From an uncultured Coprococcus sp. (GTDB taxonomy: Bacteria; Bacillota; Clostridia; Lachnospirales; Lachnospiraceae), in assembly GCA_934277375.1 (NCBI GenBank), contig CAKQTZ010000013.1, positions 1-64,000 of the forward strand: DNA of 64,000 nt, written 5' to 3'. Each line of letters opens with the position of its first letter. Within the stretch, counting starts at the first letter, position 1. The translations under genes were made by a program, and so were the position numbers. This document shows positions 56,044 through 64,000 of the stretch, one piece after another. Under the pieces are notes generated by a model. That model saw nothing but the letters and a program-made list of their open reading frames with translations. It ran no database searches and was not told the origin of the DNA.

Positions 56044-57576
56044 TTATCTTTTATCCATATGCCGCCCCAGCCCAACAGCCATAGCTGCCAGCAGGAACAA
56101 CAAAGGTGTGGTGAGTGGCTGATTGAGATTGAACACCGCCTGAGCCGCATATCCCGCAATTCCGAGTGCAAGCCCGGTATGACTCTTCAGCGCCATGACA
56201 AATGCTGATACTAGAAAACCTGCATATGTCACGAGTCCAACAAGTCCTGTCGTCACCAGATACTGCAGGTATTCGTTGTGGGCATTGTCATACACTACCC
56301 CCACCAGATTCATCATCTCGTCATAGTACTGTCCCTTCATGAGCGCTTTCACGGATTCATTGCCGTTGCCGAACAGCTTCTTATGCAATGGGAAATCTGA
56401 ATATATGCTTATCAGCCTGTTCCACACATATCCTCTGTAAGTTCCCCATGAGTCATCTATCCTGCCATAGCCCTTGCTGATCAGGAATACTCCGAGAATC
56501 ACCGCCATAACTGTCATAGCTGACCCAACACATATGCATGGTTTTCTGCCCGACACGGAATATTCCGGATGCCTGCTGCATGCATATCTCATGCAGCCAG
56601 CAACGGCCACACACATAAGGAATACGACGACCACAGCTTTGCTGTCTGCCATAAACAGGCTTATCCCCTCAAGCACAGAACTGTCCGTAGCCCTGAGTGC
56701 CAGCCGGACTGCCACACATCCGCCGGTCATCAAAGCCACCACCTCAACTAATCTTGTCACTGCGCCGCGATATACCGCCACAAGTATAAGTATCACAACC
56801 GCCATGCCTATTCCTGCGTATGCCAGATTCGCATTTGTCACGACTGCTGCCGCCATGCCTGACGCTATGACTACTCCTGCTATGATCCTGCGCCACAGAG
56901 CATCGTCACACAGATACACTCCCATGGCAACCGGTACAAGCACGCACAGAAAGCTGGCAAATATATCTATATTTCCTATAGTGGATATATATATATGCTC
57001 TATATTCACCGACAATCCCTTCCTCAGCCCCAGTACATCCAGCCCCACAAACTGAAGCACTGCTATGACTGCCATGCCGGTACCCGTCACCATATACGCG
57101 GGAAGTTCTATCCCTGTAAATCTGTATTTTCTAGCCAGGCATATGTACATAAACATAACAAGAAGCATGAACTGCAGTCCACACATTCTGCCGTCCTCAC
57201 CGGTATATGCCGCCATCTTGTTTTCTGCCACAGCAAATGCTGCTGTATTCGCCAGAATGAACCCCGCAAACCAGATATCTATGGATCTTATGTTGTATCT
57301 GGAACAGATATGTCCTATGCCCTTTTGCTTCTCTGCTTCATTCACGGAGCCATGGCCACCTTGATTGTGACGCCTGTCACACAGCACATCCACGACCACA
57401 GCCACAGCCATAAGCACAGCATATATGCACACTCCAATCTCAAATGTCTTATATTTTGTCGATGTTATGTCAAAGTACTTATTGTGCATGATAAGCGGAT
57501 ATACCGTCACCATGTACAGAATGAAAAGTGTGCTTATATTGTTCTGTATACTAGTAATACGTTTTCTGCCAGACAT
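56044..57576 (-). CDS. O-antigen ligase/polymerase-like membrane protein
   Basis: This 510-residue protein has 12 or so membrane helices. The hallmark of the Wzy/WaaL family is visible near residue 430: NAHNEYLQYLVTTGLVGL, preceded by a large extracytoplasmic loop. It probably polymerises or transfers surface polysaccharide. GGGAG precedes the ATG. There is no glycosyltransferase cluster around it, so the donor is unknown. Cardiolipin synthase is upstream and the LRR surface protein downstream. Confidence 0.85.
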   Translation of the reverse strand: MSGRKRITSIQNNISTLFILYMVTVYPLIMHNKYFDITSTKYKTFEIGVCIYAVLMAVAVVVDVLCDRRHNQGGHGSVNEAEKQKGIGHICSRYNIRSIDIWFAGFILANTAAFAVAENKMAAYTGEDGRMCGLQFMLLVMFMYICLARKYRFTGIELPAYMVTGTGMAVIAVLQFVGLDVLGLRKGLSVNIEHIYISTIGNIDIFASFLCVLVPVAMGVYLCDDALWRRIIAGVVIASGMAAAVVTNANLAYAGIGMAVVILILVAVYRGAVTRLVEVVALMTGGCVAVRLALRATDSSVLEGISLFMADSKAVVVVFLMCVAVAGCMRYACSRHPEYSVSGRKPCICVGSAMTVMAVILGVFLISKGYGRIDDSWGTYRGYVWNRLISIYSDFPLHKKLFGNGNESVKALMKGQYYDEMMNLVGVVYDNAHNEYLQYLVTTGLVGLVTYAGFLVSAFVMALKSHTGLALGIAGYAAQAVFNLNQPLTTPLLFLLAAMAVGLGRHMDKR

Positions 57577-57637
57577 GATCTCTCCCTGTAATTCTCTCAG
57601 TCAATATATTTCTGTCATACATGATCTGTATAATATC

Positions 57638-59167
57638 TTATAGAAGCGGGGACAGCAGTCTCAGTATAGGACCTACGATCGTTATCCTGCTGATATTTCT
57701 CCTGCACCACGGTATGTCTATCTCCTCTGACACGGCAAATGTCTCCTCCATATCATTCATGACATCCTCTATTGCCTTGCAGTCATATAACAGCACTCCG
57801 CACTCAAAATGATGATAGAAGCTTCTGTTGTCCATATTTATGGAGCCCACTGAAGCAAGTCTTCCATCCATGACCAGAGTCTTGGAATGTATAAATCCCG
57901 GAGTATACTGGTATATCCGCACACCGGCAAGCAGCAGTTCCTTGTAACTGAACTGTGTCATCTTATATATATACTTTTTATCCGGTATGGCAGGTGTGAC
58001 TATCCTCACGTCCACGCTTCTCTTCGCCGCCAGCTTAAGCGCCGTCATAAGCTCATTGCACACTATGAGATATGGTGTGAATATATATATATAATCCTTT
58101 GCATCATTTATCATCTGAATATACAGATTCTCTCCTATATTCTCACCTGACAGAGGGCTTGACTTGTACGGCTGGACATATCCATCATGTATATCTGTGT
58201 ATTCATCAGTCGGCTTATAACTCAGATAGCTTCCCTCAGAATATCTGAAACAGTTCCACATCTGAAGGAACATAACTGTAAAGCTCCATGCGCCTTCACC
58301 CTCGAGCCTGACTCCGCTGTCCTTCCAGCGTCCATATTTCTCTATCTTGTTGATGTATTCATCGGCCATGTTATAACCACCGGTGTGGGCGATCCTGCCA
58401 TCCACCACTGTGATCTTCCTGTGATCCCTGTTGTTGAATATGGTTGCAAGGAACGGAACCACCTGATTAAATGCCATACATTTTATCCCATACGATTCGA
58501 GCTCCTTCCAGTAATATTTCGGCACATTGAACACAGAGCCTATGTCATCATATATGAACCTGACATCCAGACCCTCCGCCGCTTTTCTCTTCAATATCTC
58601 AAGAATAGTATCCCACATATAGCCTTTGTCCACTATGAAATATTCCATAAATATATATTTCTGTGCACTTTCAAGGTCTTGTATGAGATCATCCATCACG
58701 TCATCGCCTATGGAATAATACTTGACCTTAGTATTCTTGTACAGAGGTGCCTCCGCCACTTTCTCCATGTAATTACAAATCCTGTATGTCGGCTCATCAC
58801 GGAGCTCCTCCGCCGGGCACCATGTATCGCCCTTCACATTCTCGTACACTTCCTGCTGCATCACGCGGAGCATGTTCTTCCGCAGTTTTTTAGGTATGAG
58901 CACATGTCCATATAACACATACATCAAGCCTCCGAGCACAGGAAATATAAGTATCGGGACCATCCACGCCATCTTCACCATAGGATTTGTATCTTTTGTT
59001 ATCAGATGAAGCACAACTATCACACTGAGCAATTTCAGTGCACCGGATATATAGATATACCTGTCCTCCAGAAACGCGATTCCAAGAATCATGAATGCCA
59101 GCTGCAGCAACACCAAAAAACATGTTATAACCATTCTGCTGAGCAATCTGTTCAGTATCTTTTTCAT
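57638..59167 (-). CDS. cls: Cardiolipin synthase
   Basis: This 509-residue phospholipase-D-superfamily enzyme joins two phosphatidylglycerols into cardiolipin at the membrane. Two N-terminal membrane helices are followed by two HKD motifs: HRKITVVDGRIAHTGGYN (about 255-275) and HSKTLVMDGRLASVGSIN (about 430-450). The length is normal for the bacterial ClsA type. GCAGGT precedes the ATG. Confidence 0.95.
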   Translation of the reverse strand: MKKILNRLLSRMVITCFLVLLQLAFMILGIAFLEDRYIYISGALKLLSVIVVLHLITKDTNPMVKMAWMVPILIFPVLGGLMYVLYGHVLIPKKLRKNMLRVMQQEVYENVKGDTWCPAEELRDEPTYRICNYMEKVAEAPLYKNTKVKYYSIGDDVMDDLIQDLESAQKYIFMEYFIVDKGYMWDTILEILKRKAAEGLDVRFIYDDIGSVFNVPKYYWKELESYGIKCMAFNQVVPFLATIFNNRDHRKITVVDGRIAHTGGYNMADEYINKIEKYGRWKDSGVRLEGEGAWSFTVMFLQMWNCFRYSEGSYLSYKPTDEYTDIHDGYVQPYKSSPLSGENIGENLYIQMINDAKDYIYIFTPYLIVCNELMTALKLAAKRSVDVRIVTPAIPDKKYIYKMTQFSYKELLLAGVRIYQYTPGFIHSKTLVMDGRLASVGSINMDNRSFYHHFECGVLLYDCKAIEDVMNDMEETFAVSEEIDIPWCRRNISRITIVGPILRLLSPLL

Positions 59168-59199
59168 ATTATACCTGCCTTTATCTTATAACGCCCAAT

Positions 59200-59232
59200 A
59201 GACCGGCATACATATCACGTGTATACCGGTCT
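59200..59232. terminator. Inverted repeat between copA and cls, weak terminator
   Basis: A 12-bp stem with one mismatch (59200-59211 with 59221-59232) lies after the copA stop. It lacks a T run, so termination may be poor or factor-dependent. Confidence 0.45.
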
Positions 59233-59252
59233 GTCCTGCTTCATATTTTATT

Positions 59253-59462
59253 CTACTTAACTGATACAACTTTGTAATCCTGATCCTCAACAGCTTTTGT
59301 GAGAACGCTGTCATCCACACTTGATTTCAGTGTAACCACCGCCGTTCCTGTCTCATGGCTTACCTCAGCTTTCTCCACCTGCTCAAGTGCCTCCAGAGCC
59401 TTCTTTACCCTGGACTCACAGTGTCCACACATCATACCCTCGATCTGCATAGTCTTTATCAT
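59253..59462 (-). CDS. Embedded copZ-like copper chaperone start within copA
   Basis: Inside copA and in the same frame, a full AAGGAGG (59471-59477) stands 8 bases before an ATG at 59462. Translation from it would give a free 69-residue HMA protein with the GMMCGHC metal site, identical to the C-terminal domain of CopA. Its size matches CopZ. A separate copZ gene is not seen in the operon. I infer that the 3' end of copA produces a stand-alone chaperone as well as the fusion. The SD and start are seen; the product is not proven. Confidence 0.55.
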   Translation of the reverse strand: MIKTMQIEGMMCGHCESRVKKALEALEQVEKAEVSHETGTAVVTLKSSVDDSVLTKAVEDQDYKVVSVK

Positions 59463-61880
59463 AGCATTTTCCTCCTTATCTGTTTCAATTTCATTTATAT
59501 CATCCAGAACTGCCCCATATTCTGTGGCAGCATGGGATTTTCTCCTCACTCTGTATCTCTTATTTTTATCATAAATATCAGTCAAATTCAACCTCAGAGC
59601 ATTTGTTACAACACAGAAACTTGACAGGCTCATGGCCAGTGCGCCGAACATAGGATTGAGAGTCCATCCAAATATAGGGATCCACACTCCTGCCGCAAGC
59701 GGTATTCCTATTAAATTGTATATAAATGCCCAGAAAAGATTCTCTTTTATATTCCGGACTGTCGACCTGCTGAGCCTTATGGCTGCCGGCACATCAGACA
59801 ACTTACTCTTCATAAGGACCACATCCGCAGCATCTATAGCTATGTCTGTTCCGGCACCTATGGCTATACCGATATTCGCACGTGTAAGGGCTGGGGCATC
59901 ATTTATTCCATCACCGACCATAATTACATGGGCATCATTCATGAGTTCTCTCACAGCACTCTCCTTGCCATCCGGCTTTACACCGGCGATAACACGGTCA
60001 ACTCCCACCTGACGTCCTATTGCTCTGGCTGTATTCTCATTGTCTCCTGTGAGCATGACCACCGAAAGTCCCATCTGCTGAAGCTGTGATATGGCATCCC
60101 TGCTGTCTTCCTTAACCGTGTCTGCCACCGCTATCACACCTAAAAATCTGGCAGCATTTGCAACTGTATTGTCTGCTTTCCCGGCATCTTCTATCCCAAT
60201 CTCACCGAAAAACATAGGCGTCTTTCCCTGACCCGCTAATTCTTTTGCAAGCTGTCTCATCGCATCAGGTATATCCATATATTCATTAAGATACTCCTCA
60301 TTGCCGCCTATAAGTCGTCGATTCTCGTATACACCGCTGAGCCCATTTCCTGCCACTGCCTGGAAATCTGTGACACTGCCATGTGCACCGCCAACATCCT
60401 GTGTCTCATCCAGATATCTGACCACGGCCTTTGCCAGTGGGTGCTCGCTGAGCCTCTCAAGCTCCCCTGCCTTCGCAACCAGTTCTTCCCGGGTTATGCC
60501 GTCTGCTGGTTCTACATCTGTCACCTCCGGCTCTCCTTTGGTTATGGTTCCTGTCTTATCAAGAACTACCACTTCTGCCTTTCCTGCTTCTTCAAGAGCT
60601 GTTGCGGTCTTAAATAATATTCCGTGTTTTGCACCAATACCATTTCCAACCATGATAGCAACCGGAGTTGCCAGTCCCAAGGCACATGGACAGCTTATAA
60701 CCAGCACTGATATACCCCTTGCAAGCACATATCCAGCATCCTTGCCAGCTATGATCCAGACGATCATGGTGACAAATGCTATCAGGATAACCACAGGAAC
60801 AAACACACCGGAAACACGGTCTGCAAGTTTTGCTATAGGTGCTTTGGAAGCCGCAGCATCGCTGACCATCGCTATTATCTTGGAGAGTGTCGTGTCTGCT
60901 CCCACGTCTGTCGCCCTGCACGTGAGAAATCCTGACTGGTTTATAGTAGCCGCTGCGACCTTGCTGCCCACAGTCTTATCCACGGGTATGCTCTCTCCCG
61001 ACAATGCAGACTCGTCAACCGCTGAATCACCCTCCAGCACTACACCGTCCACCGGTACGCTCTCGCCCGGTCTCACTACAAATGTATCCCCGACAACAAC
61101 CTCATCTATTCCAACAGTCACTTCCTGGCCACCCCTGATGAGCACCGCAGTCTTAGGTGAAAGATCCATAAGCCCCTTAATGGCATCTGTTGTTCTTCCC
61201 TTTGAATACGCCTCGAGTGTCTTGCCAACTGTTATAAGTGTAAGTATCATGGCCGCCGATTCAAAATAGAAATCATGCATGAGTGTCATAACACGGTCCA
61301 TGTCACCTCTGGTCTGGGCGGCTGTCATGGCATACAGAACATACACGCTGTACACAAATGACGCTCCCGATCCCATGGCCACCAGCGTGTCCATGTTAGG
61401 CGCACCATGAATTGCGCCCTTAAATCCACTCACAAAAAATCTCTGGTTTATCACCATGATAAGTATCGTGAGCAGCAGCTCCGTTATTCCCATGGCAACA
61501 TGATTGCCTTCAAAGAATCCCGGGAGTGGCCAGTTCCACATCATATGACCCATGGATATATACATAAGTGGGATCAGTATGACTACAGATGACCATAATC
61601 TTTGTTTCATACGTCTGATTTCCTTGTCGGCCACCGCTACGCCATCGCTGCCACTCTTCGCCATTGTTCTGCCTGAGTTACCACCGCTTACCGATGCCCC
61701 ATATCCTGCATCCTCCACAGCCGATATTATAACTGAACTGTCCACGTTGCCGTCCACCAGCATGGAGTTCGTGAGCAGATTCACCTGACACGATTTCACT
61801 CCGCCAACTTTAGAAACCGCTTTTTCTACCCTTGCACTACAGGCACTGCAAGTCATACCTGTAACGTTATATTTCTCCAT
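59253..61880 (-). CDS. copA: Copper-exporting P1B-type ATPase with N- and C-terminal metal-binding domains
   Basis: CopA pumps Cu(I) out of the cell. The 875 residues hold an N-terminal HMA domain (GMTCSACSARVEKA), eight predicted helices with the membrane motif SCPCALGLATP, the actuator SALSGESIPVDK, the phosphorylation site DKTGTITKG and MVGDGINDAPAL. A second HMA domain at the C-terminus (GMMCGHCESRVKKA, last 70 residues) is unusual. I chose the ATG at 61880; an in-frame GTG three codons earlier has a weaker context. It follows csoR by 60 bases in a copper operon. The C-terminal domain has its own ribosome-binding site (see next). Confidence 0.96.
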   Translation of the reverse strand: MEKYNVTGMTCSACSARVEKAVSKVGGVKSCQVNLLTNSMLVDGNVDSSVIISAVEDAGYGASVSGGNSGRTMAKSGSDGVAVADKEIRRMKQRLWSSVVILIPLMYISMGHMMWNWPLPGFFEGNHVAMGITELLLTILIMVINQRFFVSGFKGAIHGAPNMDTLVAMGSGASFVYSVYVLYAMTAAQTRGDMDRVMTLMHDFYFESAAMILTLITVGKTLEAYSKGRTTDAIKGLMDLSPKTAVLIRGGQEVTVGIDEVVVGDTFVVRPGESVPVDGVVLEGDSAVDESALSGESIPVDKTVGSKVAAATINQSGFLTCRATDVGADTTLSKIIAMVSDAAASKAPIAKLADRVSGVFVPVVILIAFVTMIVWIIAGKDAGYVLARGISVLVISCPCALGLATPVAIMVGNGIGAKHGILFKTATALEEAGKAEVVVLDKTGTITKGEPEVTDVEPADGITREELVAKAGELERLSEHPLAKAVVRYLDETQDVGGAHGSVTDFQAVAGNGLSGVYENRRLIGGNEEYLNEYMDIPDAMRQLAKELAGQGKTPMFFGEIGIEDAGKADNTVANAARFLGVIAVADTVKEDSRDAISQLQQMGLSVVMLTGDNENTARAIGRQVGVDRVIAGVKPDGKESAVRELMNDAHVIMVGDGINDAPALTRANIGIAIGAGTDIAIDAADVVLMKSKLSDVPAAIRLSRSTVRNIKENLFWAFIYNLIGIPLAAGVWIPIFGWTLNPMFGALAMSLSSFCVVTNALRLNLTDIYDKNKRYRVRRKSHAATEYGAVLDDINEIETDKEENAMIKTMQIEGMMCGHCESRVKKALEALEQVEKAEVSHETGTAVVTLKSSVDDSVLTKAVEDQDYKVVSVK

Positions 61881-61942
61881 ATTCAACACCTGCCTTTCCT
61901 ACTGTTTATCTGTATATACGACGCTATGTAACACGGCATAGA

Positions 61943-62275
61943 TCACTTCATAAGCCTTGTAACTGTATTGACAAGATCCTCTATGGTCTCATCCCTGCCA
62001 TTTCTTATATCGTCTGCAACGCAGGTTCTTATATGCTCGGCAAGCAGGGCTTTGTTAAAACTGTTCAACGCGGCATTCACCGCCGAGACCTGGAGAACTA
62101 TATCTGTGCAATATGCATTACCCTCCAGCATCCCCTTTATACCGCGTATCTGTCCCTCTATTCTGTTAAGCCTGTTCATCAGCTTCTTATACTCTTCATC
62201 GTTTCTCACTTTCACCCTGCTGTCTATATCACTTATCTCTTTTTCACTATTACAACAACACTTCTTATCTGTCAT
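61943..62275 (-). CDS. csoR: CsoR-family copper-sensing repressor
   Basis: This 110-residue all-helical DUF156 repressor releases DNA when Cu(I) binds. The Cys-His-Cys ligand set is visible as YCTDIVLQ (Cys) and HIRTC (His, Cys). An extra N-terminal KCCCN cluster is unusual. The ATG at 62275 has GGAGG 8 bases upstream; the open frame to 62335 has no better site. It heads the operon with copA. Confidence 0.93.
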   Translation of the reverse strand: MTDKKCCCNSEKEISDIDSRVKVRNDEEYKKLMNRLNRIEGQIRGIKGMLEGNAYCTDIVLQVSAVNAALNSFNKALLAEHIRTCVADDIRNGRDETIEDLVNTVTRLMK

Positions 62276-62382
62276 ATATCTTTCCTCCGTCCATTGAACA
62301 TCCTGTTTATTATTTGTTATCTGCCTATGTGCCATACATAAAACGGCTGTACTTTATATATCTCTTTCCCTCATCCGCTTGC

Positions 62383-62411
62383 AGTATATACCCCATGGGG
62401 GTATATGTCAA
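62383..62411 (-). promoter_or_regulatory. csoR-copA promoter with CsoR operator in the spacer
   Basis: On the minus strand TTGACA (62406-62411) and TATACT (62383-62388) are 17 bases apart. The spacer is an almost perfect palindrome, ATACCCCnATGGGGGTAT in type, centred on CCATGG (62385-62406), which matches the GC-core CsoR operator style. Binding would block RNA polymerase directly. Elsewhere in 62276-62646 only the terminator at 62491-62541 is visible. Confidence 0.8.
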
Positions 62412-62490
62412 TAATGATTTTATCTATTGATAATCTCTCTCATGAGCTGGCTCGATCTTATCTTAACGCTGGTCATCACATTTTTCTGCA

Positions 62491-62541
62491 CAAAAAAAAC
62501 TCCCGGATTGTGATCACATTTTATATCGTGATCACAACCGG
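62491..62541 (-). terminator. Terminator of the acidic-tail protein gene
   Basis: A stem of about 13 bp with a mismatch (62503-62515 with 62528-62541) includes the palindrome GTGATCAC. Eight T residues follow on the minus strand (62492-62499). Confidence 0.85.
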
Positions 62542-62646
62542 AAGGTCTGTTCTTATCGTATAACATCGCGTGTAAGTGTGATAACCTGCACACGAATTAC
62601 TTTACCGCCAAGCTCGCCAGCATGACGATAGGCTTCATTACCATGG

Positions 62647-64000
62647 CTACTCTGTAACTGCATCCCCGCCAAGATCAACATCTGTATCATTTATATCTAT
62701 GGCGCCATCTGCTGAATCTGTCGAATCATCCACTGTGGTGGCATCATTCGAATCATCTGAATCATCTGCTGAATCGTCTATAGATATATCGTCCTCAGCG
62801 GTGATATCTCCATCAGACTCATCATATTCTCCATCTAATACCATGTCATCATCGTATGACTGTGACTCAAGAACATCCTTGAGATTTACAAGATCTCCTG
62901 TTGTCGCATCCATCATAATAAGCTGTATTGGGTTATCAACGTCCAGACCGCCCTCATCAAGCTTATCGCACTGTGCAAATGCCCATACAGGAATATACTT
63001 ATACTTATCTCCATCCTTTATCTTGTAATATGACAGTCTCACATCATTGAATGTAATATCACTGTATGATGTCTTGTTATCAGTATAATATTTATTCACT
63101 GCATCAGGAAGCTTCTTGAGTGCATCGTCCCATGTAAGGAGATCCACATTGTCGTCCTTATCACCTGTTGCTCTGAACATATCATAACAGTATGCCTGAA
63201 TAATACCATTGTCGTCTATTCCAAGCTGGAATGTCTCATCCATGGTGTCATACCATACTGAGTCATCACTGTTCATTGAATCAATGTTATATACTGAAGG
63301 AGTATAAGGAGCCACACCATCGATTGATCTCTTGTATGTAACCATATATCCGCTCTTCTCTGCAGCAACTGTGTTGTACTGTGCGTCGCTGTACTCCCAC
63401 AGCAGATCCTGGTTATCTGTCTCTATAATGTCTGTTATTCCACATGATGCAAGGAAATCAAGTCCCTTCTGAGAAGCATCCTCCTTGCTGATAGATGCTG
63501 TATTTGCCGAATCTGCGCCGTCATAATATTCACTGCTGTAACAGAATACATTAGTAGCGCCATCCTTTGGCTTATAATTGATAAGCTGATCTGATGGATA
63601 ATAATCAATTGAGAATCCGCTGCTTGATCCGTCATCTGATGTATTGAACATGATCATGAACATATTCTCGCCTACAGATCCGATAAATGAATCACCACTG
63701 TAATCTCCTGCACCTTCTCTCTCATCAGTCGCTGTCTTGAGCTGTTCTTTGAGTGATTTCATATAATCATCGTAGTATGACTTGTCATCGTCTGACGTTG
63801 CCTGTTCAGCCATCTTCTGAAGTGAATCTATCTCCCTCTGGATATCCTCTTTATATGGCTTATCCCAGCTATACAGATATACTCCGGCACTGACATCAAA
63901 GAAATTTTCACAGATTCTCTTCTTGTATTCATTGTCTGACTTGTTTGCTTCATAATAAAGCACTGACATCTTATCACTGTCTGGCACCTCTATCGTACTT
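62647..64000 (-). CDS. Secreted-type protein with acidic C-terminal tail (5' end outside the window)
   Basis: The frame is open to the right edge, so the N-terminus, probably with a signal or lipoprotein sequence, is missing. A GTG at 63987 is in frame but has no clear ribosome-binding site. The visible roughly 450 residues are rich in Asp, Tyr, Ser and Lys and include a paired helical stretch (about 40-90). They end in about 70 residues composed almost wholly of Asp, Ser, Glu and Thr. I have seen similar Lachnospiraceae proteins of unknown function (DUF6034-like), but I cannot verify the family. Confidence 0.75.
   Translation of the reverse strand, partial: STIEVPDSDKMSVLYYEANKSDNEYKKRICENFFDVSAGVYLYSWDKPYKEDIQREIDSLQKMAEQATSDDDKSYYDDYMKSLKEQLKTATDEREGAGDYSGDSFIGSVGENMFMIMFNTSDDGSSSGFSIDYYPSDQLINYKPKDGATNVFCYSSEYYDGADSANTASISKEDASQKGLDFLASCGITDIIETDNQDLLWEYSDAQYNTVAAEKSGYMVTYKRSIDGVAPYTPSVYNIDSMNSDDSVWYDTMDETFQLGIDDNGIIQAYCYDMFRATGDKDDNVDLLTWDDALKKLPDAVNKYYTDNKTSYSDITFNDVRLSYYKIKDGDKYKYIPVWAFAQCDKLDEGGLDVDNPIQLIMMDATTGDLVNLKDVLESQSYDDDMVLDGEYDESDGDITAEDDISIDDSADDSDDSNDATTVDDSTDSADGAIDINDTDVDLGGDAVTE

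Overview
The window looks like a chromosomal segment of a low-GC, Gram-positive gut anaerobe of the Lachnospiraceae type (Coprococcus/Butyrivibrio-like). The reasons are a type III (GlnN) glutamine synthetase, AddAB instead of RecBCD, ClpC, strong AGGAGG ribosome-binding sites with several TTG/GTG starts, BspA-type leucine-rich repeat and other surface proteins, and many small lineage-type proteins. The family assignment is inference from gene content. Nearly all genes are on the minus strand; the three plus-strand genes are at about 10.0-12.3, 36.1-36.5 and 48.5-50.5 kb.

Layout. 1-0.4 kb: tandem promoters and the leader of what appears to be an rRNA operon running off the left edge. 0.4-6.8 kb: two zinc-ribbon membrane proteins, radA, a small conserved protein and clpC. 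6.8-9.8 kb: purM-purN-purD. 10-12.3 kb: a LacI-type sensor fused to a GGDEF domain. 12.4-19.2 kb: a pantothenate/CoA cluster (ketopantoate-reductase-like gene, panB, panC, coaBC) followed by a VanZ protein, a small membrane protein and an M29-like aminopeptidase. 19.4-25.7 kb: purE, a very large hybrid sensor kinase and an M18 aminopeptidase. 25.7-28.3 kb: a structured tandem repeat and a two-gene ABC exporter. 28.4-36 kb: addB-addA. 36-39.5 kb: a small secreted or anchored protein, a left-handed beta-helix protein and a topoisomerase III. 39.6-40.1 kb: a GC-rich 71-bp tandem array. 40.2-42.3 kb: glnN.

42.4-51.9 kb is the accessory and decaying part. It holds an RloA-like ATPase with a broken rloB, a metallophosphatase, a CinA-type amidase, an unrecognised membrane protein, a truncated LytTR-type response regulator fused to the tail of a lost surface protein, an orphan 675-residue membrane protein and a frameshifted MFS transporter. 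51.9-59.2 kb: tyrS with a long non-T-box leader, a large leucine-rich repeat surface protein, an O-antigen-ligase-like polymerase and cardiolipin synthase. 59.2-62.4 kb: a copper operon (csoR, copA) with a CsoR-type operator inside the promoter spacer and a copZ-like start site embedded in the 3' end of copA. 62.6 kb to the end: the 3' part of an acidic-tailed secreted-type protein.

The most notable observations are the embedded copZ start in copA, the covarying 84-bp structured repeat, the 71-bp array, the tyrosine-rich open frame in the tyrS leader, the deletion scars around 42-48 kb, and the palindromic terminator that encodes the C-termini of two convergent genes. No complete new system is evident. 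Several of the findings are testable regulatory arrangements.
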